NCBI GenBank assembly: GCA_037976565.1
Contig: CP137668.1
Span: 22,854,251 to 22,918,250, forward strand
From: Mesocentrotus franciscanus
Lineage: Eukaryota; Echinodermata; Echinoidea; Camarodonta; Strongylocentrotidae
DNA: 64,000 nt
Direction: 5' to 3'
Translations under genes and position numbers: made by a program
In this document: piece after piece, positions 44,801-56,800 of the stretch
Layout: each line of letters starts with the position of its first letter
How positions within the stretch are numbered: the stretch's first letter is position 1
The notes under the pieces: generated by a model
The model's database searches: none
Seen by the model: the letters and a program-made list of their open reading frames with translations, nothing else
Told to the model about the DNA's origin: nothing

Positions 44801-47800
44801 ATAATAATAATAATGTAACTTATATCGCGCCAAATCCACTCTGTGGAGTGCTCAAGGCGCGTGTAAACAGGAAAAACGATCAAGACTTGAAAAGGAATGT
44901 TTTGAGATGAGTTTTGAAAGAATCAGAAGATAAACATTTTTTGATGTCTTCAGGAAGGCCATTCCATAATTTAGGACTAGAGTATGCAAATGATCTTTCC
45001 CCCCACGTTTTGGTAATTTTGGGGGTCACAAGAAAATTGGAAGTGGATGAGCGTAGAGGTCTTGCAGGAGTGTAGTTTTGGATTAGAGAGATAAGGTATT
45101 GAGGAGCAGAGCCGTGAACGCAATGAAAGGTAAGCAACAAAATTTTGAAAACAATGCGATCTTTTACTGGGAGCCAGTGTAGCGACTGCAAAACTGGGGA
45201 AATGTGGGTACGCTTGGTGGTCAGAGAAACAATACGAGCTGCAGCGTTTTGAAGCTTCTGGAGTTTGGACAGTAGATTCTGGGGTAGATTGATTAGGAGG
45301 GCATTGCCAAAAAATATCTGGAATATTGATAAACCGTACATGCAATAATCAGTAAGACATACCTACAGGTCCCATCATATGGAATTCTCTACCACCATCA
45401 ATTACAGAATGTATTTTCTTGAACACTTTAAAAAAAAACGCTTTCCGTTGATATATAATGCATTTATTTTATTTTTCATTTTGGGCCCAGGATCTTTGAC
45501 GAGATGAAATTTGACAGGAATTATTTGAACATAATTTGTTATGATTGCGATTGCACACAACTTAAAGGTCTTCACAAGAACTACCCTTGGTTTTATAATA
45601 GCATTTGAATGTGCACAAGTTTTCTTTTTATTTTGGCCACAAGCCTAAAATTTCTCTTAAAAATGTAATGTAACTAATCATGGGAATGCCCAGTACAGTA
45701 TTGTTATTATTACTATTCAGTTAACTGTGTTTTCCTTTTTACCCCAATCTCTACCTTCTCTGACGACAATCAAACAGAGAATTCAACATGGAGCTCACCA
45801 AGCGAGGAGGCCTTTTTACCTCTGACTTTTCAGTGTATGCAGTAGGGCAAGATGGTTTGGAGAGACCACATTCTGTAGAAGTTGACTCATATTACATGGG
45901 TTATTTGGAAGGTAAGTAGTGCATGTAGGTTTTACAATTAATTTGAAATAAAAAGGACTGATTTGTTACATCTGCATAATCCTTGAATAACAGTTTACAC
46001 CTGCTAAATGTAGATGTTAGACATTTTGAGGATTGGCCATTATGAAAACAACTGGCCATTATGAAAACAACTGGCAAGAAGGTATTTTGAAAGTTTCAAT
46101 ATGTAGTAAATAGGAATAATTGTAGATATGATGTGTTATTTGGTATCATCAATATCTTAAACAATTAAATAAATCTTGCTGAAAATTAGAAACCATGAAA
46201 AGAAAGGTACAAAGACATGGATACATGGCACTACACAAATATGAAGTATCAGACTTTTGTCTACAATTATGTACAATATCTATAGTCAAATTATACTCCT
46301 TTCCCCTTTAGAGTGGGAAAATTGTGCATTTTAAACTGAAACGGACAAATAAATTGTATGCATGTCTCTTTTCCAGTATGTCTTCTATCTTTCACTGCAT
46401 TTCTTCATTTCTTTTTCTCTCTGCTGTACACTACATCAAGGAAGCAGATGGATCACCCTAAAGCATTTTTCGAAAATTGTTTAATGCACCTCTTACAACA
46501 GATTTAATTTAAGACTATTATGTTGTCCCCACATCACTGATTCACATAATAGTATAATCTTTGAATAGTATTTTTGAGCAACCTATTTCCTTATATTATC
46601 TCACATTCTTTTTCTTTTTCCTTCATCTCTCACCTTTTTAAAATTCTTTGTTGCCATTCAATTAAAGAAAAAAAGCCCTTTGCAGATATTAGATAGGCCA
46701 CTGCATATGAATACATGTATACTGGTATTTGATATGTTCTCATTCCCTTTGTGTAGATGATCCTGACAGTGTGGTGAAAATGCATCTAGAAGGAGATGAC
46801 ATCACAGCTAGAATATACACAAGAGAAGAGCAATATACCATAGAGGTAAGGGTTTGTAATGACATTGAGGGGCAGTATACAGAGAGTGTTTGTACTGTGT
46901 AGTCATTGGCATCATTGTCATCGTCATCGCTATCATCATCATCATTGCCATCGATTTTGTGGTCATTATCATCATCAACATCTTCACCACCACCTTTGTC
47001 ATCAACATTCATCAGTAGTCTGTTAGTATTTATTGTTATTATGATCATAAATCTCTGGCATGTTAACCAATTTTTCCCTAAAAGCAGTGTATCTGTGAGC
47101 AGCTTTATTTAGAATGTGATTGTGGAAAGGAAAGGATTTGAGCTTCATTTTTTAATTTTTTTTTTATAGAGGTAGTTATTAGTGTTCTGTTCTTGTGAAT
47201 GTTCGTTTTAGTTCAACATGGAAAGGAGGATGTTATAATGCCATTTGATAATATCATTATTTTCCATATATACAACACAACTATTAAGTGCATATTTTGA
47301 TGTGGAGACTAAACACTTTTTTGGTCAGCCAGGCTTTTTAAGGGTATAACTTCCAGGCTTATATGCTCAAATGTCGTGAAGGTATGAGATCCTGTTTCAG
47401 CCCCAGGGATAAGTGTGTATGTAGCTTGCAATCAGTTTTGCTCTGGACTTCTTTCAATGGTTTTGATGGCTACAACAGGTCCATTGAATCTTATTTTTTT
47501 AAAGAAAGAAAGAAAGAAAAGAAAAAAAGACTCTGTAACCTCTTTGCTTCTATCTCTTTCACAGCCATCTTGGAGACACATAAAAGAACGACATAACTTC
47601 AGCATGATAGCATATCGCAGCTCAGATATCAAACAAAATACAACGTAAGTACTATCTAAATCTATCTTTATTTAAAGGTCGTTCATAGTCAACAATATAA
47701 ATTGCCTTTCTTTAAAGTTGTAAGTTTTACATATATAATCAGGTTTGAAGTTTCTATTCTCATCTAAACTTTTGTTTTCACTACATGTGTATGTCCAATG

Positions 47801-50800
47801 TCAGATTGTATTATCACCTCCATGAAAACTGTCAAATCAATTTCATTTTGACAATGGTCATCTATTTGGGGTCAAGTTAAATTCAGTGAAATTGAAAATT
47901 TTATAACTAAAGACCACTGAAAATTTCAAATTTAATACCAGTAATTCAAATTATCACAAAGACCTTTTGTACCTTTTCTTTCGCCAGGTCTTCATTTTGT
48001 CCACATGGCCATCACTTGCCAGAAGGTCTCAAGTATGAAAAGACACAAGAACAGCTCAAAGAGCACAACTCGGCGCCTAAAAGCAGTAAGTGAAATGTCT
48101 GCATGTGTCAGTTGTGTCATGTATATACTACACACAGAAATGTTTTATGGGTTGTTTCTTTAGATTGTTTTATTGGATCTGTTCTTCTTTATGTGTGTGT
48201 GCTTTATGGTATACCTTAATTTACAGTTTCTGTAGGTTCTACAATTGCAATGTCTCTTAATAGAAGTCATATTTCAAGCTGATGTTTCTAATGGATTATA
48301 TTGAAATAAGAGCACCAAATCATACAGATCAAAAATAAATAATTAGTGATTGGTATTTTGGAAACACCTCTTTTTCTCTTAATCCCAATCTCTTTTGCTA
48401 TCTATCTATCTTTAACTTGACATTGATCTACATTTGCCGTTCTCCACCCAAGTGTTAAATAGGTACCGGTAGGAAGGAATTCCAGGAATGCTGTAAGCAC
48501 TGAAATCTGTAGGGTCATATTGGAGCAACTTGAGTACCTTGCATGGTAGATATAAGGGCTATTAAAATATCAGATACTTTTATCAACATCCCCTCTCTCT
48601 TTCTCTTTTCGTTTCTTGTCTCTATGTTTATCAGAGTCATCATCATCACACTCCCGTCAGAAGAGAGCGCCACCACGCTATCATGTCTGTCCAATGCTTC
48701 TCACTGCTGATTACAGATTCTACCAGTCAATGGGACAAAGTAACATGCAAATATCTATGAACTATCTGGTGAGTATTTCCACTACTTGCTGTGTAAGCCA
48801 TTACTTTCACTTGGGTTTCATTTTCGCAATGTCTTAAAATTATCGTTGGGCCACAAATTGAGCAGCACATGAGTGGGCACCTTTTGTGAACGTGTTTTGT
48901 AAGTAGTCTGTGTTAATAACTGGGAAAACAAAATATCATTTTCATGAGTTGTTTTTATTCCAATTATCCACTGGCATCTGCTTCATCTCATTTTCCTTCT
49001 CTACATGTCTCTCCCTCTCAGGTAAGCCTTGTTGACAGGGTTGATGTCATCTACAAGAATACTGAATGGGAACCGGGATATTCAGGCTTCCAGTTCCAAA
49101 TCAAAAAGGTAAATGCATAAGAACAGCAGTGTAGCTAAAGTTAAGATGATAGTTGACAGACACAGTGTCTCTCTCTCTGATTAATTACTCCACTAAAGTA
49201 TTAGTGTTGAGTATTTTTTGCACTTCACGTTAAATTTATGACAGGATCAGTCAATTTACAACAGTTTCATGTGCACTTCTAAATAGGGATCATGGTACAG
49301 GGAAACCTGCTTTAGCAATCACCTACATGGGTATAGCAGACCACCTGTCTAGAAAGACATATTTTGTCTCCTGTTAGTGAATTTATAAACAGGTTTTACT
49401 GTATAACCAAAGCGTATATGGACACTGTCTATTTGTGATATATCTTCTCTTGTATGAGGCAGCAGAATATAAAAATGAAAGTATTATGAACCCAAAGAGA
49501 TTACTGTATTACACTATTTAGTTCATATTACTAATATTGTATTCTTACACTTCATGTTCAATTTACTTGATGATTCAAAAGTTGCAACTTTCATAGGCAG
49601 GGATCACGGTACCGTTCAAGTCGGGTACTCTTAGTTTGTAGCATGTTTGATATTGTTTTCTTACAATGTACTGCATTGATGATCTCTCTTCTTTTGTGTG
49701 TTTGCCCTACATGAAGATTGTCATACACCAGAATCCCTCACCAACCTCGGAGGATAACTATAACGTTGACCGAGACAGCAAGCCTTGGGGTGTGCAGGAA
49801 CTCTTAGAGGTGAGGCTATGTTTAGAATAACATTACTACCATCCTCTCCTTTAGGAGTAGAATCTGAAGATATCTAGCACAAGGATTTTCTACAGTATTG
49901 AATTGATGACTATATACCTAGCTGCCAGCATTCTGAAAAATTTAAAGTTATTACAAATTTCAGACCCTCTTGATGAAATTATGAATTTACCTTTAAGAAT
50001 TACGATTATGAGCACAAATATGCACGCACACATTGAATACACACATAATACATGGCGCTATGCCAATTTCATTTGAAGGTGGTTGGCTATTCACACTACA
50101 CACATGTGCATGTCAGTATGTACACACAGTCTTGCATGTGAAGATTACCTTTTGCGCTGGCTATCCATAGTGTTTGAGTTCTGTGGTATAAACCAAAGAG
50201 CATACACAGCTCATTGAATAATGACACGGATGATGACATGTAAGCTTTAGAACATAAAATGGTATATCCTAGACTAGGGACAAAGTACTTCAGGGTGAAT
50301 ACACACAAGTGCACATTTCTGTACTTGGGTTTAATAGACTCTCATTCATTTCCAAGACTGTAACTCTATCTATCCAGCTTCACCGCCTCCATCAATTTAT
50401 TGTCATTCCCCACCGTCTTCTTTTTCCCCCCATTTCAAGGATCAGTGTGAAATTGTCACAGTGCTTGTTTAGTTTACCAGTGCTCTAGCTGTTTGGAGCT
50501 TTCCGGAGCTAAGTCACTCACCACTTTTGCTTGATGAATGCCTTATGGTAGCTATAATGTTTGTTTTGCAGGTATACAGTAAAGAGGATCACAGTGCCTT
50601 CTGCTTAGCACATCTCTTCACCTATCAAGACTTCTCCAATGGTGTCTTAGGTCTTGCATACATAGGCACTCCAAGAAGCAATGCTGTAGGAGGTATATGT
50701 ACATCAGGTGAGTCAAACATGCAGTGCTTGAGTGGGTTATGGTGATGTCAGGGCACTTTGTATTTCCTTTACACTTAACATTTATTCTATGATTACATGT

Positions 50801-53800
50801 CTGTTATGGTCATGATTTTACTTGAAGCTCTTTTAGAAACCATGTGGCAAAGCACATATTACTCTGTCTTCGAAATAAAAGTACAAATTAAAAGTGCAAA
50901 AAAATGGAATTACAGTCAAATCTGCATATCCAAATAAGACTCATTATATCTACCTATTTATTGTTAAAATAGATAATGCTTATTTCAACTATTACAGGAC
51001 AGATTTGTTTTGGGTAGCTATTTATCCACTTTTCCATTGATTTTTTTTCTCCTTACCTGGCTACCTGGCTGCCTCCGTCAGTTACTGCAAATAATCTTAT
51101 AACCCTATACTCTTCTTGTTGTTACAGTATATTATGCTGGCAATGGGAAGCGACAATACCTGAACACAGGCTTAACCACAACCGTCAATTGGGGGCGCCG
51201 TGTATTAACAGAAGAAGCAGATTTAGTGACTGCTCATGGTGAGTTATACTGTTGTTTCATTCACATATATGCTTCCAGAATTGATTTGTTGTGACAGACA
51301 AATGTAATTACAAACATTAAATACTGTTAGTCATCTCTAAGTTACATTAAAATACAAAATACCACATGCAGTGTTATGGTGATGAGACAAATCTTCTGCT
51401 ACAAAGTGGTTTTGTTTTCTTCTTCAAATATAAAAAACATCAGATTGCATTCTATTCATTTTATGTACATCAATATGATGATTAAAATACATTCATGAGC
51501 CATAAAAAGTACTGGGTATTATGAAAAATACCAGTTCTACATTCAGTGTGATTACTTGTGGCATCAAGTTGTGGTAATTCACTGATCCAGCCTTGAAACA
51601 ATATCGTCCCATTAGTGGAAAGCCTCTTTGTATATAGTGTTTGTGTCTTTTTTTTTCACACAGAGTTGGGTCATAACTTTGGCAGTGAGCACGATCCTGG
51701 TAATGAGGGTGATGAATGTGCCCCGGGAAACTCTCGTGGTGGAAACTTTCTCATGTACCCTGCATCTGTGACTGGTTCTTATGACAATAACAGGGTGAGA
51801 CTTTCAAGCATCGTTCAATATACGAGGGAAAAATTAAAATGTTATGAGGGTTATGCGGTTGAGGTTTCTTGTTAATTATAATAAACATACAAGTGAGTAT
51901 GCGGGGGACCTTTGTTGCATCCCGCACTAGCCATTCAATTACAAGTTAAAAAAAAGATAAAGAAAAGGAAAAAAAAAACCTTCAGGGTTTGCAACATTGT
52001 ATGTGAATGAACCATTAAAGGGGAAGTCTACCGAATATTAAGTTGGGTGTAAAGGTACTATGTCCCATTTGCAGGCCCCAAAAAATGAAAAGGTTGAATT
52101 CCTTTAGAATTAATTTAGAACTTCCTTCAAAAAGAAAGGGCTTGAAAATTTCTTTTTGTGGGAAAATAACGACCATTAGTTGCCAAATCGACTTTGGTGG
52201 TTGCAATCACTTTAGTAAATAGTCTGATTTTTATACCCTTGTACCGAATGGTCGTATGTTTTGTGCTGCGCAAAGATTCAATCAGTTTAATTTTGGCCAT
52301 TACAAGAAGTGGGTTATTAATGTAGACAAATGCTCATGCACATGTACCTTACAGCTCATTTTTGTATGTTATTACCAAAGAAAAAAATAAGTCAGTCAGT
52401 CACTCAATAGTGTCTGACAGTGAAGTCTAGAAAGTAAAAAATGGGTTTCCTTGCATAATTTGAATACTAAGACACTGCTAATGTCTAAATTTCACAGATA
52501 GGACATACATGACAAATTCATAATTCCTGCAAAATTCAACAGAATTTGATGTTGGCTGCAAAAGAGATACAGTACCTTTAATAAAAGCTGAAAATGAGAG
52601 AAACAAATTAGTGAAAGGTTGAGCAAAATCCGATTATATATTGAACACATTGAAGGAACTTTTTGGTTTGTTTCAGAAAAGAAAGTGGGTGTTTTAAGTC
52701 AAAACACATTGTTCAATGCTAACATTCATGGGCGGGATTGGCTGCCCATGTCATGGCAGGGGTTAAGCAAACCACAAACATTTGTGTATAAATTGTTAAA
52801 GAAAGTTAGGGAATTCAATGAATTCATTTGTCTTTTCTTTTTCATTTTTACTGTACATTAATGTTCTCTCATGTGTAAATAAAAAAGAACAGTTACTTCA
52901 TATTTTCCTAAAATATCCAAAATGTGGCACGAGTAATTTCATTGCGATCCACAATACTGGAATACTTCTTAAAACAAAACTGTAATATCTTCTTTTTTTA
53001 TGATGACAGAAATTCTCAATTTGCAGTAAGAGGCTGATTTCACCAGTACTGAGGGAAAAATCTGCACGCTGCTTTGTCGGTAAGCATCCCAGATAACATC
53101 AAATGTTTGGCTGAAATACAATCTTTGTAGAATCTTTGTTAAACTAATACACAGTGTTGGTCACGGTCAGGGATTATGTGAAAATGCCTTTTACTTAACA
53201 TCTAGTTAGTCAATTAACCAATCGGTAATCAGTTTACCCTTAATAAATTAGTTTTGAAAGCTATAACCAGAAAAAAAAAATCAGTCTAGGTTAACTCCAC
53301 CTGAAACAAAATATAAATTTATCTTCCTCTTTGGGATTGACCACCTTTTGGTACTAATTACAGTTGTAACAACATGGATAGTATGATATCTGTCAATAGT
53401 ACATGGAGAAATATGTCATCTGCAAGATATTCAGTATTGAGTGAATGAGCCACGACAAAAAATATTTAGTGGTGAAGTAAGTAAAGATGAGATAGAGAGA
53501 GGGAGAGAAGAAGAAGAAGAAGGAGGAGGAGGAGGGGGAGGGGGAATGATTTAGTGGCATGATAAGCATGTAGGAAACAAAGTGTGAGAGGTCCACCATT
53601 CAAGTACTTTTCAGAGGCTTTGAGAACATGCCATGGTTTATGGTTGTTTGTTATCTTGTTCCTGCAGAACCATCGCAGACATCACTGTGTGGCAACTACC
53701 GTCTAGAACAAGGAGAGCAGTGTGATGTAGGCATTGTGGATAGCAATAACCCTGATGAATGCTGTACAGCTAACTGCCGACTAAAACCAGGCAAACTCTG

Positions 53801-56800
53801 CAGGTATGTGCAATGATGATCATCTATACCTAGTCTTCTTTATGTAGCTGTCTGTGTAATTCATTGGGATGCTCTTATTCTTTGAAGGGTGTCTACACTG
53901 GGACGAAGATCTTTGTGTGTCTTTCACTGAAGTCATTGTCAGGACTGCTTAAAAAATGTTGAAATCATATGCCTTCTCTTCAATTGCCACTTTACTTCAT
54001 TGTGTGTACAAGATATAACAAGGTCACTTCTAACAAAATGCTGATATAATGAATATTTAATTTCTGTTTTCCTTTTATTTTGTTATGGTATATTTAAGAT
54101 TTGGATCCTTATTCTACTAAGATTTAAACCTGATGTTAATATTATCTAAGCTCTTAAGACCAAGTTTACCACTTTGTTAAACTCAACTTTAGACAGGGCT
54201 CAAACCATATGTTCAGTTTGTCTTCAATAATAGAATAGGGCCAAAGTTTCTTGCATGGTTTCCTAGTCTTTGTCCTGACTGGACATTCCCTTATCTTTAT
54301 ATTTGCATTCATCAGTGACAAGAATTCTGTATGCTGTGAGAACTGCTATTATGCCCCACCATCCAAAGTGTGCAGTGATGCCACAGAACAGAATGCATAC
54401 TGCAAGGCCAAGTCTTACTGTACAGGGAGGGACATTCGGTGTCCAGGACCTCCTGATCTGAGGGACGGAACAGGATGCATTGACAAGTGAGTAGTCCTCC
54501 GAACATATTGTCTGCTGAGAACCAGAAGGGCATTAAAGGGAGTGGGTCATCAGTTTCCATGTGCAGAAGGACATAATTCGCTGACACCAGACATGGTGGA
54601 AATACCATTAAAGTGACTCGGTAACATTGCCTCAGATTCTGAAACAAAATCCTGGATTTAGCTAATACTGCAATCATAATTATAAAGCTTTAGATCAGTC
54701 AGGAATCCCATGGCTTTTACAAGCCGATCGCCTGTCTGATTATCAAGATATTTATGATTGAAAATCGAAATTTCATTTTTCGTTTTCTTAACGGTTTTGA
54801 TAACACTACAGTCTATTGGGGAAAATGAGTATGGTAAATCCGGTCACTCAAAGATTTTTCCTTTTTTGAGGCACTTAATGATTATTTTGAAGCGCAATTT
54901 TTTTAGGGCTTCAATATTACACCATATCACAGACACTGATAACACGTAGGACCATGCATCTCATATTTAACATTGTTAAACGATGCCTTTAATGTTTGTA
55001 CAAGTCTGCACACAGCAAACCTGTAGGCCTGTCAAGAAATACCCCCTCTCTCTTTTCTCTTGAAGAGTCTTCGGGTGAGAGAAAAATGTAAGAAATGACT
55101 TTACCATATGTTGGAATGCATTACATAGGACCTGTTGGTCATAAAACTGAAGGCTAATCCTGGTGATTGGCAACACCTGTTATAGGTTAAACACCCAAAT
55201 GGTGTAGAATTCCCCAGTGAGAGCCCACTCCTATGCATTTTTAATTCCATGTAGAGGCATACAAGTTATGCCCTTTTGGTTCTCAGCAAGACATATATCA
55301 AAGTACAATGTAGGGCATGGCTGGTCTGCTGCAAAGATCCCTAATTTACAAGTTTTGTGAGCACAGACCTATGCTTGTTATCAAGCTACCAAGAAGGGTA
55401 CCTTTTGCTGATGCACAATGTAACATCTTAGAAGAATATAAGGCTCTGAATTTGTAAGCTCCATTATACATTTTCTGTGTATGGTAGTTCTAAGAATGTA
55501 TTACATATAGTATTACTAACTTTGGTTTTCTTCCTTATTGTCCATTCCTTATGTTTTGTCTGAATTTGCTTACTACCAAATTGAGTTATGCAAAGATACA
55601 TTTAATTGTTTTGACAAATTGATGTAAAATGCTTAGAAACCTTGATATTAACCTTGTTATTATTTATTATTGCTAATATTAAATGTACAAATCCTGTTGT
55701 CCATGATGTCATAAACAGTGTATAGTATCCATGTTCTCTGGGTATGGTACCCTTGAAAGCTATTGCATGTAACTCATGTGCATAAAGCCTGTGTGAACTA
55801 ATTTTTCATCACTGTGGATCAATTGTACATATTTTGTTAATAATGACAAATTACAGATGTGATAGACCATGTATCATTCCCGTTGGAGTACATCTTACAT
55901 TCTATTACATGTATTTAGCTATCTTGAGGTTTTTTCCCCCTGTCAATGCTAGCAACATGTCTAAATACAAGTGTGTGGGAGGTGACTGATTAGCTATGTA
56001 TGCTATAGTAACTTTTCTCTTTCCCATTACAGTGGAACATGTGTTGGAGGGGAGTGCATGGCATTCTGTGAAGTCAACAATTATAGATCATGCATCTGCT
56101 CTCCATGTAAGTAGGCATGCAGCTGTCCTTTGGGGTATTTTCTTATATTACAGTACATGAATGATGATCGATGATTGTCCTTCACACTCCCAGATCAGAC
56201 ACATAGGGTGGTATTCCGATAGCGCGTACTACGTTAAGCCTGGCTTAACTTAGTCCACACTTTTATGGAGTGCCTGTTGCCAACTCATTTACCCTATACA
56301 GATTATTTTAATCCTGCAATGAAAAGTGTCCAAAAAAATAATTTTGCAATGAAATGGGAAGAAAAAGATAATATGAGTATGAACCGATTTTCAATAAAGT
56401 CTTTGGGTAGATAATTTTTGTGATGAGTATTGAAGAAGGAAGATGAAACCTAGCATTCCATAGAAGTGTGAACTAAAATTCTTGTTTAGTCTGGACTTAG
56501 TCCCGGCTTAACTTATGAGAATACCCCCCATACACGCTAACATGCCCTCAGAATATGTGTTTTTTCTCAATTTTTATGCTCAAATGTGATGGAAAATAAC
56601 ATAAAAATCAAACAAACATTTGTAGAAAGTATTCTTTATTCGGTGTATCTCATTGAAAGTGCCAAAAATAAAGGAAATATCACCACTGGCGGTAAATATA
56701 CAAACAATGTTAAACCCATATCTAAAAATTGCAATGGGTATCAAACATTTTCCCAAATGTGTGATGTAGGTTGTTCATACTGTGATGTCACCTTATCGCA

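Larger units (their letters stand above)
41249..45777 (+). other. Intron 2 of ADAM17 (4.5 kb)
   Basis: Contains (TG)n at 41814-41855, shorter TG at about 42230-42250, two near-copies of AAAAATCTTTATGATGTATTCA (about 44008 and 44112) with the following 100 bp, and the L2/CR1-like LINE end at 44790-45345. Otherwise AT-rich single-copy sequence. Confidence 0.6.
41119..48085 (+). other. ADAM17: ADAM17 exons 2-6: inhibitory prodomain with cysteine switch
   Basis: These exons encode residues 18-195. Exon 2 contains HHYAKRSAD with dibasic K41-R42, at the place of the upstream convertase site of human ADAM17 (RKR). Exon 3 ends [10 protein letters not shown]; exon 4 has [20 protein letters not shown] and matches the human EPDSRV...IRDDDVIIRI segment. 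Exon 5 has PSWRHI...[10 protein letters not shown], matching PLWRFV...LVYKSEDIK. Exon 6 carries the single prodomain cysteine C166 in [16 protein letters not shown], the likely cysteine switch that ligates the active-site zinc in the zymogen. Confidence 0.9.

Noticed and set aside
46740..47048. Asp-rich minus-strand reading frame of about 100 codons
   Set aside because: It is the reverse of an ATC simple repeat and overlaps ADAM17 exon 4 on the other strand.
51615..51875. ADAM17 ending early by reading through the exon 12 donor
   Set aside because: The donor AGG|GTGAGA is good and exon 13 restores the conserved KFSICSKRL segment in frame, so the read-through is not the main product.
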